A program made the translations under genes and the position numbers. The notes under the pieces were generated by a model. It saw only the letters and a list, made by a program, of their open reading frames with translations, was not told the origin of the DNA and made no database searches. A stretch of DNA of 50,311 nucleotides, taken from contig SCPZ01000123.1 of the NCBI GenBank assembly GCA_004299305.1, positions 1 to 50,311 of the forward strand, given 5' to 3'. This stretch comes from Methylobacter sp. (lineage in GTDB: Bacteria; Pseudomonadota; Gammaproteobacteria; Methylococcales; Methylomonadaceae). Below, piece by piece: positions 9,425 to 19,514 of the stretch. The first letter of the stretch is position 1; every line of letters begins with the position of its first letter.

Positions 9425-10765
9425 ATGGCGAAAAAATATTTTGGAACTGATGGCATCAGAGGAAAGGTGGGCGAGTATCCAATAACGGCAGATTTCTTTT
9501 TGAAGTTGGGTTGGGCTGCCGGGCGAGTGTTTGCAAGCGAAGGGCATGGTTTTGTTCTGGTGGGTAAGGATACGCGTATTTCGGGCTATATGTTTGAGTC
9601 TGCATTGGAAGCGGGATTAACTGCCGCAGGGGTTGATACTCGGTTGTTAGGTCCCATGCCGACGCCAGGTATAGCTTATTTAACCCGGACTCTAAGGGCG
9701 CAAGCGGGTATCGTCATTAGCGCTTCTCATAATCCCTATTATGATAATGGAGTTAAGTTTTTCTCGGTGCAGGGAACGAAATTACCCGATGAACTAGAAC
9801 GAAAAATAGAACGGCATATTGATTCCCAGATGACTACAGTAGAGTCGTCAAAATTGGGCAAGGCGAAACGGTTGGTTGATGCCGCCGGTCGTTATATAGA
9901 GTTTTGCAAGGCCAGCGTGCCGACTCGACTGGATTTTAGCGGCATGAGGATCATAATCGATTGCGCTCATGGAGCAACTTATCATATAGCGCCGCATGTG
10001 TTTAGTGAGGTAGGTGCAGAAGTTGTTACGATTGGTGCGGAACCTGACGGCCTTAATATTAATGACGAGTGCGGAGCAACCAAGCCGGAGAGGTTGGCGG
10101 CAACGGTTTTGGCTTATCGTGCGGATTTTGGTATTGCTCTGGATGGTGATGGTGATCGATTGGTAATGGTTGATCATAAAGGCGAAATCGTTGATGGTGA
10201 TGAGCTTATTTATATTATTGCTAAAGCAAGGCTGAATGTAGGATTAATGTCTGGACCTGTTGTGGGTACGTTAATGACAAATTTGGGTATGGAGCACGGA
10301 CTAAAGAGGTTGGGTATAAATTTAATTAGAGCTAATGTGGGGGATCGTTACGTCATGGAGATGTTGGTGGAGCATAAAGGGATTTTAGGTGGCGAAAACT
10401 CCGGGCACATCATTTGTTTGGATAGGACGACAACGGGTGATGGTATTATTGCTGCCTTGCAGATTATGGCGGAAATGCAGGATAGCGGTAAAAGTCTACA
10501 CGAATTGAAGTCGGGCATGCAAAAATACCCACAAGTTCTGGTAAACGTTAAAGCTAACAAGAAGATAAATCCGGATGAGGATACGCGTATACAAAAAGCG
10601 GTTAAAGCTGTTGAGAAAAAACTGGGCGATGGTGGTCGGGTATTGTTAAGAGCTTCGGGTACAGAGCCATTAATTCGCGTAATGGTAGAAGGGCAACAGG
10701 AAGATTTGGTTAAAAATTACGCGCATCAAATAGCTGATGATGTTAAGAAAGCAATCGAAGCTTGA
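9425..10765 (+). CDS. glmM: Phosphoglucosamine mutase
   Basis: Interconverts glucosamine-6-phosphate and glucosamine-1-phosphate on the way to UDP-GlcNAc for peptidoglycan and LPS. The 446 residues match the family length. The phosphoserine is Ser101 in [13 protein letters not shown], the Mg2+ loop is [10 protein letters not shown], the sugar-binding loop is GGENSGHI, and the phosphate-binding loop is [12 protein letters not shown] near the C-terminus. The opening [11 protein letters not shown] is typical. The usual folP upstream neighbour is replaced by 228 bases with a terminator, so glmM probably has its own promoter. tpiA follows closely. Confidence 0.97.
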   Translation: MAKKYFGTDGIRGKVGEYPITADFFLKLGWAAGRVFASEGHGFVLVGKDTRISGYMFESALEAGLTAAGVDTRLLGPMPTPGIAYLTRTLRAQAGIVISASHNPYYDNGVKFFSVQGTKLPDELERKIERHIDSQMTTVESSKLGKAKRLVDAAGRYIEFCKASVPTRLDFSGMRIIIDCAHGATYHIAPHVFSEVGAEVVTIGAEPDGLNINDECGATKPERLAATVLAYRADFGIALDGDGDRLVMVDHKGEIVDGDELIYIIAKARLNVGLMSGPVVGTLMTNLGMEHGLKRLGINLIRANVGDRYVMEMLVEHKGILGGENSGHIICLDRTTTGDGIIAALQIMAEMQDSGKSLHELKSGMQKYPQVLVNVKANKKINPDEDTRIQKAVKAVEKKLGDGGRVLLRASGTEPLIRVMVEGQQEDLVKNYAHQIADDVKKAIEA

Positions 10766-10820
10766 ATTAGGTGCTATTAATGGATATTATAAGTGGTTTG
10801 ATTCTATGTGAGGAGTGGTG

Positions 10821-11567
10821 ATGCGTCGGTCTCTAGTTGTAGGAAATTGGAAGATGAATGGAACTCTTGCCAGTGCTGAGTTGCTTGCAAAAGGCATTAT
10901 CGCAGGATTGGGAAGGGAGAGTGCTGATATCGCGGTATGTGTGCCTTACGTATATTTGCCCAGAGTGAGTGAGTTAGTTAAAAATACTTCGTTGGCATTG
11001 GGTGCGCAAAACGTTGCGGATAAGTCTTCAGGGGCTTATACCGGTGAGGTTTCGGCTGCGATGCTAAGTGAATTCAATTGCAAATATGCTCTTGTAGGGC
11101 ACTCTGAAAGGCGCAGTTATTACGGAGATACTGACGAATTGGTAGCCGCACGTTTTTGTCAGGCACAGGAACAAAATATTATTCCTGTTCTGTGTGTGGG
11201 TGAAACGTTGGAGCAACGTGAACAAGACCAGACTTTTGCTGTGATTAATGCTCAGCTTGATGCCGTTATTAACTTGGCAGGCATCGCAGCTTTTGGCGCA
11301 GCAGTGATTGCTTATGAGCCGGTTTGGGCCATCGGAACAGGAAAAACGGCAACAGATGAGCAGGCTCAGGAGGTTCATCGGTACATAAGGCAGTATCTTG
11401 CTGCTAAAGATCAAAATGTTGCCGATAAAATACAAATTTTATATGGCGGTAGCGCTAAGCCGGAAAATGCAAAAGGCTTGTTTGCGATGCCGGATATTGA
11501 TGGCGGTTTAATTGGTGGGGCTTCGTTGGATGCGGAATCCTTTTTAAAGATTTATCATTCAATTTAG
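10821..11567 (+). CDS. tpiA: Triosephosphate isomerase
   Basis: Interconverts dihydroxyacetone phosphate and glyceraldehyde-3-phosphate. The TIM-barrel signs are NWKMNG (catalytic Lys), the His of VGHSERR, the catalytic Glu in AYEPVWAIGTGK (the flexible loop follows), and the phosphate-binding YGGSAKPEN and GGLIGGASL. ATG 10821 is preferred over the in-frame GTGs at 10815 and 10818 because AGGAG (10811-10815) then sits 5 nt upstream. At 248 residues it is of normal length. It lies between glmM and secG, as in many gammaproteobacteria. Confidence 0.97.
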   Translation: MRRSLVVGNWKMNGTLASAELLAKGIIAGLGRESADIAVCVPYVYLPRVSELVKNTSLALGAQNVADKSSGAYTGEVSAAMLSEFNCKYALVGHSERRSYYGDTDELVAARFCQAQEQNIIPVLCVGETLEQREQDQTFAVINAQLDAVINLAGIAAFGAAVIAYEPVWAIGTGKTATDEQAQEVHRYIRQYLAAKDQNVADKIQILYGGSAKPENAKGLFAMPDIDGGLIGGASLDAESFLKIYHSI

Positions 11568-11585
11568 AGTAAGTTAAACTTTATT

Positions 11586-11996
11586 ATGTATCAGGTAATT
11601 ATTGTTGTTCATGTGCTGTTAGGTTTAGGGGTTGTTGGATTGGTATTAATGCAGCAAGGCAAAGGGGCTGATGCAGGTGCTGCTTTTGGTACGGGTTCTT
11701 CAGGATCCGTTTTTGGAGCTCAGGGTGCTGCGTCATTTTTATCCCGGGCTACAGCAATTTTGGCAACTTTGTTTTTTATGACCAGTTTGGGGCTTGCAGT
11801 GTTAAACGGTAAACAGGGCGCAGCTTATGATTTAATGAACGCCCCTAAAGTTGAACAGGATACGCTTGGTATTCCTGATGTGGGTGGTGCAAAAGGCGTG
11901 GGTAATATCTCTTCAGCGCCTGACCTTAAGTCGGAAGAAGTGCCTGTTGCTGCTCCGGCAGTTTCTGGAGCAGAGCAAGCAACTGAAAAAAAGTAA
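11586..11996 (+). CDS. secG: Protein-export membrane protein SecG
   Basis: Small subunit of the SecYEG translocon. Two membrane segments are visible, about residues 3-22 and 53-73, joined by the glycine-rich cytoplasmic loop with [13 protein letters not shown] and GSSGSVFG, the family signature. The C-terminal tail (about 80-136) is polar and alanine-rich, as is common. It is 18 bases after tpiA and about 85 bases before tRNA-Leu, the conserved order. Confidence 0.96.
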   Translation: MYQVIIVVHVLLGLGVVGLVLMQQGKGADAGAAFGTGSSGSVFGAQGAASFLSRATAILATLFFMTSLGLAVLNGKQGAAYDLMNAPKVEQDTLGIPDVGGAKGVGNISSAPDLKSEEVPVAAPAVSGAEQATEKK

Positions 11997-12081
11997 TAGA
12001 TATTGTTTATGGCACAATTAAATACGTTGTAGAAAATAATTAAAAGTGTGTATTGAATAGTATCTTTACGATTATGTTTTA

Positions 12082-12166
12082 GCCGATGTGGTGAAATTGG
12101 TAGACACGCCATCTTGAGGGGGTGGTGACGAAAGTTGTGCCGGTTCAAATCCGGCCATCGGCACCA
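12082..12166 (+). tRNA. tRNA-Leu (anticodon GAG)
   Basis: The 7-bp acceptor GCCGATG (12082-12088) pairs with CATCGGC (12156-12162), then A and an encoded CCA (12164-12166). The anticodon loop TTGAGGG with stem CCATC/GGTGG gives GAG. The long variable arm GACGAAAGTTGT and the TTCAAAT T-loop mark a class II leucine tRNA. Its place downstream of secG is the conserved gammaproteobacterial location. Confidence 0.97.
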
Positions 12167-12171
12167 AATAT

Positions 12172-12207
12172 ACCCCACTAGGGATTTTCCTAGTGGGGTG
12201 TTTTTTT
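12172..12207 (+). terminator. Intrinsic terminator after tRNA-Leu
   Basis: A perfect 11-bp stem (12172-12182 with 12189-12199) with a 6-nt loop is followed by G and seven T. It closes the secG/tRNA transcript and sets off the chemosensory cluster. Confidence 0.95.
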
Positions 12208-12357
12208 GTTTGTTACAATGAAAATGTGGGAATAAGTTTCTAGATTAGAAGTGCAATGCAGCAAAATAATTAGGCTATACTTGGCCAGTTAAACGCAGGG
12301 TGCTGTAATATTCGCACGAGGTTTTTCTTTGAAAATTAGAGATTAGTGGAGAAAACA

Positions 12358-12720
12358 ATGGCAAGTATTCTTGCAGTTGACGATTCGGCTTCAATGAGAA
12401 AAATGGTTTCATTTACTTTAAGAGCTGCTGGATACGATGTCGAAGAGGCAGTGGATGGAGTTGATGCTTTAGAGAAAGCGCAAGCCAGAAAATTTGATTG
12501 TGTGGTAACCGATGTCAATATGCCAAATAAAGACGGGATTACTTTAATTAGAGATTTGCGAGCACTTCCAGATTATAAATTTATTCCAATGCTGATGCTG
12601 ACAACCGAGTCAGGAATCGAAAAAAAGCAAGAAGGTAAAGCTGCCGGTGCAACAGGATGGATGGTTAAGCCTTTCAATCCTGATCAATTATTAAAAACGT
12701 TACTAAAAGTTTTAGGTTAG
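12358..12720 (+). CDS. cheY: CheY-type response regulator
   Basis: A single receiver domain of 120 residues. The acidic pair D8/D9, phospho-acceptor D52 in VVTDVNMPNKDG, the T82/T83 pair and K104 in MVKPFNPDQ are all in place. I take ATG 12358, 7 nt after GGAG at 12347-12350; the in-frame GTG 12346 would be upstream of that site. First gene of the cluster and presumably the diffusible output of CheA. Whether its target is a flagellar switch, pili or something else cannot be told, since no motor gene lies nearby. Confidence 0.92.
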   Translation: MASILAVDDSASMRKMVSFTLRAAGYDVEEAVDGVDALEKAQARKFDCVVTDVNMPNKDGITLIRDLRALPDYKFIPMLMLTTESGIEKKQEGKAAGATGWMVKPFNPDQLLKTLLKVLG

Positions 12721-12771
12721 TTGATATTATAGTGCTTAAGTGTGGTGTATTAAGTGCATGCGGGAAAGTCT

Positions 12772-12813
12772 ATGCCTATTGATATGTCTCAAGCCCATGC
12801 GACTTTATTCTAA
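12772..12813 (+). pseudogene. 13-codon mini-ORF copying the start of cheA
   Basis: The reading frame MPIDMSQAHATLF plus stop closely repeats the true cheA start MSIDMSQFHQVFF, and the DNA just upstream (AAGTCTATG) matches too. It lies 109 bases before the cheA stop-free frame ends up at its own ATG (12922), and nothing homologous continues after the stop. It may be a relic of a partial tandem duplication of the cheA 5' end, or a short upstream ORF that influences cheA translation. Confidence 0.6.
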
Positions 12814-12921
12814 ATGTTTAGATAAATGGTTTTAAGTGTTTATCTAGGCAAGGGTCAATAAAGAAAGTTTTGGGTTACATTAATCTTGTTTAAATGAATT
12901 TAGGCGCACACAGGTAAGTCT

Positions 12922-15030
12922 ATGTCTATTGATATGTCACAATTCCATCAGGTCTTTTTTGAAGAATGTTTCGAAGGCCTGGAAGCAATGGAGTCAGGAT
13001 TGTTAACTCTCGATATGGGGGATATTGATTCAGAAATAATCAATACCATTTTCAGGGGGGCTCATTCTATAAAAGGCGGCAGTGGAACTTTTGGTTTTAC
13101 TGTTGTCGCGGAATACACCCATATTATGGAAACCCTACTTGATGAAATGCGAGATGGGCGTAGACAGGTAACCCAGCCAGCAGTAGATGTCTTGCTGGGG
13201 TCTGTGGACTGTCTTAGAGAAATGTTGACAGCGATACAGAATAAACAAAATATTAATAATGCCAGCGTAGCAAAGCATAAAGCGGCTTTGGAAGTTGTGC
13301 TTAATGGCGGTTCGATGGTTGAAGCGTCAGCGCCATCGGTCGAACAGGAATTGGCGGCTGAAGAGGTTGCTGTCAATATCGATCCTGATATTGTTGAAGA
13401 AGAATCCGGTGAATTGGAAGAGCAGGGTTGGAAAATAGCGTTTTGCCCTTATTTGGATTTGCTTAAAACCGGTAATGATCCGGTAAGACTATTTCGAGAG
13501 TTGAACGAGTTAGGTGAATTAACAACCCTTGCTAACATTCAGGATATTCCTGGTTTTTATGAATTAGACCCGGAGGAATGCAATATTTCTTGGGATTTGA
13601 AAGTTGTCGGTGATATTTCTGGCGATGAAATCAGGGAAATATTTAATTGGGTCGAAGGCGACTGTGAAATGGAAATTCAGCCGCTCGCCAAGACCGTAAA
13701 ATCAGCCCCCGTTGTAAATGAAGTCACTCCTGAACCCGTCGCAGTAATCACACCTAATAACCCTACTCCAAAACCCCTTGAAGTCAAAGCTAAGGTGGTT
13801 GCAGAAAACAAAAAATCGGATTCTCAAGACTCTGAGAATGAAGCAGCAAAAACTACAGCAAAAGCCAGTTCGATTCGGGTGGACACCGACAAAATAGATA
13901 CTTTAATCAATATGGTTGGTGAGGTTGTGATCACTCAATCCATGCTTGGGTTAGTGGGTGAGAACTTTAGCATGGATAAAGTCGGTCAATTGAAAAGAGG
14001 GTTGGCCCAGTTAGAACGGCATACTAGGGATTTACAACAAAGCGTCATGAATATTCGGATGCTTCCGATCAGTTTTGTTTTTAGCCGGTTTCCACGGTTA
14101 GTACATGATATCAGCAGTAAATTAGATAAAAAAATTGTACTGAAACTGGTTGGTGAAAACACCGAAGTTGATAAAGCCGTTGTCGAATTGATCAATGATC
14201 CGTTGGTTCATTTAATCAGGAACAGTCTGGATCACGGTATAGAAATGCCGGCGGATAGGGTCGCGGCAGGTAAGCCGGAAACTGGAACCATAGAGTTGAA
14301 AGCGTATCACCGTGGCGGTCATATTGTCATAGAAATCATTGATGATGGGCGCGGATTAGATAAAGATAAATTGCTGGCAAAGGCTATAGAAAAAGGACTG
14401 ATTGAAGAAAATAACCTTCTTACCGAAAAACAGATATTTGAACTGATTTTTATGCCGGGTTTTTCTACAGCCGAGCAGCTCACTGATATTTCCGGGCGCG
14501 GAGTGGGCATGGATGTTGTTAGAAGGAACATCCAGTCATTGGGCGGCAATATAGAAATTATTTCGGAACTGGGTAAGGGGACAACTATTGCGATCCATTT
14601 ACCGTTAACGTTGGCAATTCTTGATGGTCAATCTGTTGCGGTGGGAGATGAGACTTACATCGTACCGTTAGTCTCTATTATTGAATCAATTAATATTACG
14701 GAAAGAATGCTAAATAAAGTTGCAGGTAAAGGGGAGACCTTCCGCCTACGCAATGAATATTTACCTGTTATTAGAATGCGCAAAATCTTTAATGTTCATT
14801 CCGGAAATCCGACAAAATCAAAAGAGGGCGTCCTTGTAGTTGTTGAGGGTCAAGGTGAACTATGCTGTTTACTTGTAGATGAGTTATTAGGTCAACAACA
14901 GGTTGTTATTAAATCATTGGAAGCAAATTACCGACGGGTGGAAGGTGTTTCAGGTGCAACTATTTTGGGTGATGGTTCTGTTGCGCTGATTCTTGATGTT
15001 CCAGGTTTGGTGCGTTTTTCAATTCGCTAA
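12922..15030 (+). CDS. cheA: Chemotaxis histidine kinase CheA
   Basis: Cytoplasmic kinase that couples receptors to CheY and CheB. Domains in order: HPt (about 1-105) with phospho-His48 in RGAHSIKGGSG; a CheY-binding-like module (about 170-255) opening GWKIAFCPYLDLLKTGNDP; an acidic, proline-containing linker; the dimerisation helices from about 315; the ATP-binding domain with N-box LIRNSLDHGIE, G1 IDDGRGLD and G2 SGRGVGMDVV; and a C-terminal CheW-like regulatory domain from about 565. At 702 residues it is a full single-HPt CheA. A truncated copy of its start lies 150 bases upstream. cheW follows after 20 bases. Confidence 0.96.
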   Translation: MSIDMSQFHQVFFEECFEGLEAMESGLLTLDMGDIDSEIINTIFRGAHSIKGGSGTFGFTVVAEYTHIMETLLDEMRDGRRQVTQPAVDVLLGSVDCLREMLTAIQNKQNINNASVAKHKAALEVVLNGGSMVEASAPSVEQELAAEEVAVNIDPDIVEEESGELEEQGWKIAFCPYLDLLKTGNDPVRLFRELNELGELTTLANIQDIPGFYELDPEECNISWDLKVVGDISGDEIREIFNWVEGDCEMEIQPLAKTVKSAPVVNEVTPEPVAVITPNNPTPKPLEVKAKVVAENKKSDSQDSENEAAKTTAKASSIRVDTDKIDTLINMVGEVVITQSMLGLVGENFSMDKVGQLKRGLAQLERHTRDLQQSVMNIRMLPISFVFSRFPRLVHDISSKLDKKIVLKLVGENTEVDKAVVELINDPLVHLIRNSLDHGIEMPADRVAAGKPETGTIELKAYHRGGHIVIEIIDDGRGLDKDKLLAKAIEKGLIEENNLLTEKQIFELIFMPGFSTAEQLTDISGRGVGMDVVRRNIQSLGGNIEIISELGKGTTIAIHLPLTLAILDGQSVAVGDETYIVPLVSIIESINITERMLNKVAGKGETFRLRNEYLPVIRMRKIFNVHSGNPTKSKEGVLVVVEGQGELCCLLVDELLGQQQVVIKSLEANYRRVEGVSGATILGDGSVALILDVPGLVRFSIR

Positions 15031-15050
15031 TACAATACATAAAAGCAGAT

Positions 15051-15566
15051 ATGGCAGAAGAAGCTGAAAATAAAGATATTGACCAATATCACTATAGTAA
15101 AAACCTGGATAATGCAGTGCAGTATCTGAGTTTTGCCTTAGGTAAAGAAGAATATGGGGTTGATATTCTTCGAGTACAGGAAATACGAAGCTGGGAGCCT
15201 GTTTCCAGAATACCTAATGTTCCATGCTATGAAAAAGGTGTTGTTAATTTACGGGGTTCAATTGTGCCGATACTCGATTTGAGGGAACGGTTTAATTTGA
15301 GTAAAGCCGAATACACACCATTGACGGTAGTTGTGGTGTTGCAAACCGGCGATAGCAACAAAACACGTATTATGGGCGTTGTTGTCGATTCGGTCTCTGA
15401 TGTAATTAGCGTAGATAAAACTGAAATTCAAAGTGCTCCAGACTTTGGAACTAAAGTCAGTAACGAATTTATTAACGGGCTGGTATCGGTTAATGAACGC
15501 ATGGTGATGTTGCTTGATGTGGATAAGTTACTTAAATTAGAAGAATTGGATCAGGATGAGGGTTAA
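15051..15566 (+). CDS. cheW: Chemotaxis coupling protein CheW (first copy)
   Basis: Adaptor linking receptors to CheA. One CheW domain fills residues 25-160 of 171, with YGVDILRVQEIRSWEP, the conserved VVNLRGSIVPILDLRERF, and VVVDSVSDVISV. The N-terminal 25 residues are charged and probably unstructured. The paralogue at 18252 is clearly similar across the core, so the cluster has two couplers that could serve different receptors or CheA partners. It lies 20 bases after cheA and before a repeat-rich gap. Confidence 0.94.
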   Translation: MAEEAENKDIDQYHYSKNLDNAVQYLSFALGKEEYGVDILRVQEIRSWEPVSRIPNVPCYEKGVVNLRGSIVPILDLRERFNLSKAEYTPLTVVVVLQTGDSNKTRIMGVVVDSVSDVISVDKTEIQSAPDFGTKVSNEFINGLVSVNERMVMLLDVDKLLKLEELDQDEG

Positions 15567-15617
15567 AGTTTACGGCATCCAGTGTCTACATGGATGTAGG
15601 TAAAGGACATGCAGACG

Positions 15618-15660
15618 TGGACGCTTCGCCTACAGCGCCCACTTTGAGTGCTGTAGGCAA
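15618..15660. repeat. Degenerate REP-like palindrome
   Basis: GCCTACAGC at 15628-15636 pairs perfectly with GCTGTAGGC at 15650-15658 around a 13-nt loop. The element GCTTCGCCTACAGCGCCCAC closely resembles the core of the REP sequences that flank the transposase near 41 kb (GCTTCGCCTAAAGCGCCTAC), so it is probably an old member of that family. Confidence 0.55.
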
Positions 15661-15748
15661 TTGCTCCGTACATTGTACCCTACCTCCCCATCCTTGGTGG
15701 GGTACCTTCTGTATAATCGACATGGATGTGGGGAATGCATATATTGCA

Positions 15749-15826
15749 GGAGCAAACATTTGACCATGCGGTCGCGCTCATGGCTTTTACTTACGTTTTT
15801 GTAAGTAACGATTTTTCTGCTGCTCC
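15749..15826. repeat. Nested inverted repeat upstream of the receptor gene
   Basis: Outer arms GGAGCA (15749-15754) and TGCTCC (15821-15826) enclose two small hairpins, CCATG/CATGG (15764-15768, 15779-15783) and ACTTAC/GTAAGT (15789-15794, 15801-15806). It is non-coding. With the REP-like palindrome it fills most of the 312-base gap between cheW and the receptor gene, so the receptor may have a separate promoter, which I could not locate. Confidence 0.5.
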
Positions 15827-15878
15827 GAGTGGATGAATGTATTTGGCATGGTTTGTAACTTTTAAGAGGTAGCGTAGC

Positions 15879-18206
15879 GTGAAGATTAATATGCCGTTAA
15901 CGAACAATGAGGTCATTCTGAAAAAAGGTACCATCCTGGTTTCAAGAACCGATTTGATGGGACGTATTACCTACGTCAATGATGCGTTTGTTGAAATCAG
16001 CGGCTTCACCCGTGATGAGCTGATAGGGGCGGAACATAATATCGTTCGTCATCCTGACATGCCTGCGGAGGCTTATGAAGATTTATGGATAACCTTAAAA
16101 AAGCTTAGACCTTGGCAAGGATTGGTGAAAAACAGGTGTAAAAACGGTGATCATTATTGGGTTTCGGCAAATGCAATGCCGTTATTTAAAGATGGGAAAG
16201 TTTATGAGTATCTTTCTGTTCGGCATCCTCCAAAGCGTGACTTGATTCCGGCGACTGAGCTGTTGTACAAGAAAATCAGCGCTGGCGAAGTAAAATTAAA
16301 CCCTACAGGTTTGGCTTCGATGGCTAAATCTATTAATGAGATTGCCATAGCGAAAAAAAATGCTTTTGTTGTATTGGCTTTCCTGACGCCTATTTTTTTC
16401 CTGATGTATCGATTGTTCCTGACGCAGGAATATATTTTGTTAGCGGGTGTGGCCTTGTTAGCTATGATGGCATCGGCGGTCAGCATCAATATGAGTAAAG
16501 TGATAACCGAAACGCTGGAAACTGCAATCACTATTTGTTATAGATTGAGCAGTGGAAGCTTTGGAAATAAAGTGAACTTGAAACGAGAGGATCAGGTGGG
16601 TGATTTCCTGCGTGGTTTGTATTGTATGGAGGTTAAGTTGGGTGTGGATTTGGCCGATTATAAGCAAGATGCGGCAGAATCAAAACGGATTACCCAAGCT
16701 CTGGATAAAGTTCAATCCCCTGTCATGGTAGCGAATAAGAATTTTGAAATCATTTATATGAACGATAGCGTGCATAGATTATTCAAAACGGCAGAAAGTG
16801 ATATTCGCAAACAGATACCTGGTTTTTCTGCCGACAAATTGATGGGTTCTAATGTTGATCTATATCACCATACTATTAGAAGTGGGGTGATGGAAAAAGC
16901 ACAAGAATCATTCAAGTCGGAACTGATTATTGGTGGGCGGCATATGAATATTATTGCTACTCCCGTTAATGGCGATGATGGTGAACGTATTGGTTATGTT
17001 GCCGAATGGAAGGATAGTACTCATGAGGTTTTAATAGCCCAAGAGATTGACCATTTGGTACAAGGCGTTAAAGCCGGCGACTTAAGCTATCGCATAAGAT
17101 TAGAAGACAAGCAAGGCAGTCCTAAAGTACTGTCTGCCGGCATAAATGAATTAACAGATGTTATTGAAAGTGTGTTTGGTGATATTAACCGGGTGATGGA
17201 AAATATGGCTGAAGGTGATTTGACCACGGCCATTACTAATGAATATCAAGGTGTTTATGCTGAATGCAAGAATAATATTAATGGCACCTTGGCAAAGCTC
17301 AGTGAATTTATAATCCAAATCAGGGATGCCGCCGATTTTATTGATAGTTCGTCGCAAGAAATGGCCAGTGGTAATAACAATCTGTCACATCGAGCAGAAC
17401 AACAGGCCGCCAGCTTGGAAGAAACGGCTGCCAGCATGGAAGAATTGGCTAGTACTGTAAAAGCAAATGCGCAGAATACGATTCAAGCGACTGAAGTAGT
17501 TAATTCAGCAAGTCAATTAGCTCAAAAAGGCGGCACTGTGGTTAAGTCAGCTATCGCAGCAATGCAGGAAATTAATGAAAGCAGCAATAAAATTGCTGAA
17601 ATCATCGGTGTAATTGACGAGATTGCCTTTCAAACTAATTTGTTAGCATTAAACGCATCGGTAGAAGCGGCCAGGGCGGGTGAGCAGGGCCGTGGATTCT
17701 CAGTTGTTGCAACAGAAGTTCGCAACTTGGCGCAACGAAGCGCAACCGCTGCACAGCAAAGTAATGAATTGATCCAGAACAGTGTGCAGAAGGTTCGTGC
17801 CGGAACGGCATTTGTTAATGAAACAGGTGCGGCGCTAAATGAAATTGTCGAAAGCGTTGCGAAAGTTGGCGATATTGTTGCGCATATCGCCAGCGCTAGT
17901 TCAGAGCAATCAGCGGGTATCGAGCAGGTTAACCAAGCAGTTTCTCAAATGGATGATATTACTCAGCAAAATGCGGCTTTGGCAGAACAGGCGGCCGCAG
18001 GTAGTATCGCCATGAGCGAGCAATCTACTAATATGACCCAGTTGCTTAGTTTTTTTAGGGTTAATTCCAAGGGCGCCTCTGCAGCGACTAGATCCGTTGT
18101 GCGCAGTAAAGCGCCTGTTGCGCCAGTAAGACCCGCAGCCAAAAAAACTGCTGTTCAGGTTTTAAAGCCTAAAATCAATAGCAGCGATGAGTGGGAAGAA
18201 TTTTAA
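15879..18206 (+). CDS. Aer-like methyl-accepting chemotaxis protein (PAS, two TM, second PAS)
   Basis: Receptor with an N-terminal Aer-type PAS domain (about 10-120). The segment [10 protein letters not shown] (53-62), Trp70, Trp79 and KNGDHYWV (88-95) matches the FAD-binding PAS of E. coli Aer, so redox or oxygen sensing is likely. A hydrophobic hairpin at about 162-181 and 184-203 anchors it without a periplasmic domain. A second PAS-like region (about 270-380), HAMP-like stretches and the signalling domain follow, with tip [20 protein letters not shown]. The C-terminus EWEEF is a CheR-binding pentapeptide type. GTG 15879 follows AAGAGG and gives the same MKINMP start as the receptor at 47-50 kb. 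Confidence 0.93.
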   Translation: MKINMPLTNNEVILKKGTILVSRTDLMGRITYVNDAFVEISGFTRDELIGAEHNIVRHPDMPAEAYEDLWITLKKLRPWQGLVKNRCKNGDHYWVSANAMPLFKDGKVYEYLSVRHPPKRDLIPATELLYKKISAGEVKLNPTGLASMAKSINEIAIAKKNAFVVLAFLTPIFFLMYRLFLTQEYILLAGVALLAMMASAVSINMSKVITETLETAITICYRLSSGSFGNKVNLKREDQVGDFLRGLYCMEVKLGVDLADYKQDAAESKRITQALDKVQSPVMVANKNFEIIYMNDSVHRLFKTAESDIRKQIPGFSADKLMGSNVDLYHHTIRSGVMEKAQESFKSELIIGGRHMNIIATPVNGDDGERIGYVAEWKDSTHEVLIAQEIDHLVQGVKAGDLSYRIRLEDKQGSPKVLSAGINELTDVIESVFGDINRVMENMAEGDLTTAITNEYQGVYAECKNNINGTLAKLSEFIIQIRDAADFIDSSSQEMASGNNNLSHRAEQQAASLEETAASMEELASTVKANAQNTIQATEVVNSASQLAQKGGTVVKSAIAAMQEINESSNKIAEIIGVIDEIAFQTNLLALNASVEAARAGEQGRGFSVVATEVRNLAQRSATAAQQSNELIQNSVQKVRAGTAFVNETGAALNEIVESVAKVGDIVAHIASASSEQSAGIEQVNQAVSQMDDITQQNAALAEQAAAGSIAMSEQSTNMTQLLSFFRVNSKGASAATRSVVRSKAPVAPVRPAAKKTAVQVLKPKINSSDEWEEF

Positions 18207-18251
18207 TGTTGTTAATGCCGAAAACTATATAACCGACAGGAAACTATAACA

Positions 18252-18743
18252 ATGACAACAGATGTGCAGTCAAATAATAGTCGGGTTGAGCAATTTCTTA
18301 CCTTTCAACTCGCAGGCGAAGCGTATGGAGTTGAGATTTTGAAAGTACAAGAGATTCGTGGGTGGGAAGCTGTTCGGGTAATACCGAATACACCCGCTTT
18401 TGTTAAAGGCGTGCTGAATTTACGCGGATCCGTCGTGCCTATCATTGATTTACGTGAACGGTTTTCTTTAGAACACTGTGAATACTCTCCTAAAACGGTA
18501 GTTATTGTGCTCTGCGTTGAGCATGGTGCAAACCAGTTTGTAATGGGTATAGTGGCTGATGCTGTGTCTGATGTGCTGGATATTAACTTGGAAGATATTA
18601 AAAAAGCCCCAAACTTTGGTGCAAAAATTAATACGCGTTACATGCGGGGAATGCATGTGTATAAGAAAAAGATGATCATGCTCTTAGATGTCGATAAATT
18701 GCTCAATCCCGACGAGGTTGAGGGTATTGAAAGCTTGGTGTGA
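18252..18743 (+). CDS. cheW: Chemotaxis coupling protein CheW (second copy)
   Basis: A 163-residue CheW adaptor with YGVEILKVQEIRGWEAVRV, GVLNLRGSVVPIIDLRERF and VADAVSDVLDI. It is closely related to the CheW at 15051 but more divergent at the N-terminus, so the pair is an old duplication. It sits between the receptor and the ParA-type gene, only 3 bases from the latter, which implies translational linkage. Confidence 0.94.
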   Translation: MTTDVQSNNSRVEQFLTFQLAGEAYGVEILKVQEIRGWEAVRVIPNTPAFVKGVLNLRGSVVPIIDLRERFSLEHCEYSPKTVVIVLCVEHGANQFVMGIVADAVSDVLDINLEDIKKAPNFGAKINTRYMRGMHVYKKKMIMLLDVDKLLNPDEVEGIESLV

Positions 18744-18746
18744 TAG

Positions 18747-19514
18747 GTGAGAATTGTTGCAATAGTCAATCAGAAAGGTGGCGTTGGCAAAACGACGACG
18801 ACTGCGAATTTGTGTCATGCCATTGCAGAATCGGGCTTAAAAGTCACCGCTATCGATCTTGATCCGCAGGGCCATTTAGCTGTCTCTTTAGGTATTACAG
18901 CGCAGGGCGTTGGTGGTATCGATGAAGCTATGCTGAAACAGAAAAAAATTCATCAACAGCTTATTTCTGTCAGGGATAATTTGCACTTAGTTACATCAGG
19001 ACCAAAACTTAAGGAGATTGAGCATCTAGTCGGTAATAGTTCGCCTCGCGGTATTTTATTAAAAGATGCTTTGCATGAAGGTCTTAATGACCAGGATTTT
19101 GTTTTTATTGATTGTCCTCCATCTTCAGGGGTGCTGGTTGCGAACGCATTGATTGCAGCGGATGAAATTTTAATTCCAATGGCTAGTGATTTTCTTGCGT
19201 TGCAAGGGCTATCGCATTTAATGGGGACGATTAAACGCTTTGAAAAGGCTTTAAAGAAGGAATATAAAATATTGTTAGTAATGTCACGATATTCGCCAAA
19301 TAGAAGAATATCGAAACAGGTGTTAAATATTTTGCTTACGCATTTTCCTGAGCGAATATTAGCGACAGTTATTAGAGAAACGGCATTGCTTGCAGAGTGT
19401 CCCAGTTTTGGTAAAACAATTTTAGAATATAGTCCGAAAAGTCGTTCAGCAAGGGATTTTCGTAGCCTTGCTCATGATTTTCTTGAAGGCAAGGTGATGA
19501 ATGGCAACAAGTGA
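18747..19514 (+). CDS. ParA/Soj-type ATPase of the chemosensory cluster
   Basis: Deviant Walker A KGGVGKTTT, with Lys10 and Lys15, marks the ParA/MinD family; DLDPQGHLAVSLG and FVFIDCPPSSG are the A' and B motifs. At 255 residues there is no DNA-binding N-terminal extension, so it is the short type. ParA-like proteins in che clusters (PpfA of Rhodobacter, ParC of Vibrio) place or partition chemosensory arrays, and that is the likely role here. The start is GTG 18747, 3 bases after cheW. The gene overlaps the next by 14 bases. No ParB or ParP partner gene is visible. Confidence 0.88.
   Translation: MRIVAIVNQKGGVGKTTTTANLCHAIAESGLKVTAIDLDPQGHLAVSLGITAQGVGGIDEAMLKQKKIHQQLISVRDNLHLVTSGPKLKEIEHLVGNSSPRGILLKDALHEGLNDQDFVFIDCPPSSGVLVANALIAADEILIPMASDFLALQGLSHLMGTIKRFEKALKKEYKILLVMSRYSPNRRISKQVLNILLTHFPERILATVIRETALLAECPSFGKTILEYSPKSRSARDFRSLAHDFLEGKVMNGNK

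Noticed and set aside
12253-12281. Promoter for cheY with -10 TATACT at 12276
   Set aside because: No acceptable -35 at 16-18 bases (GCAATG) and no extended -10, so I could not support it. A flagellar sigma-28 promoter was also looked for and not found.
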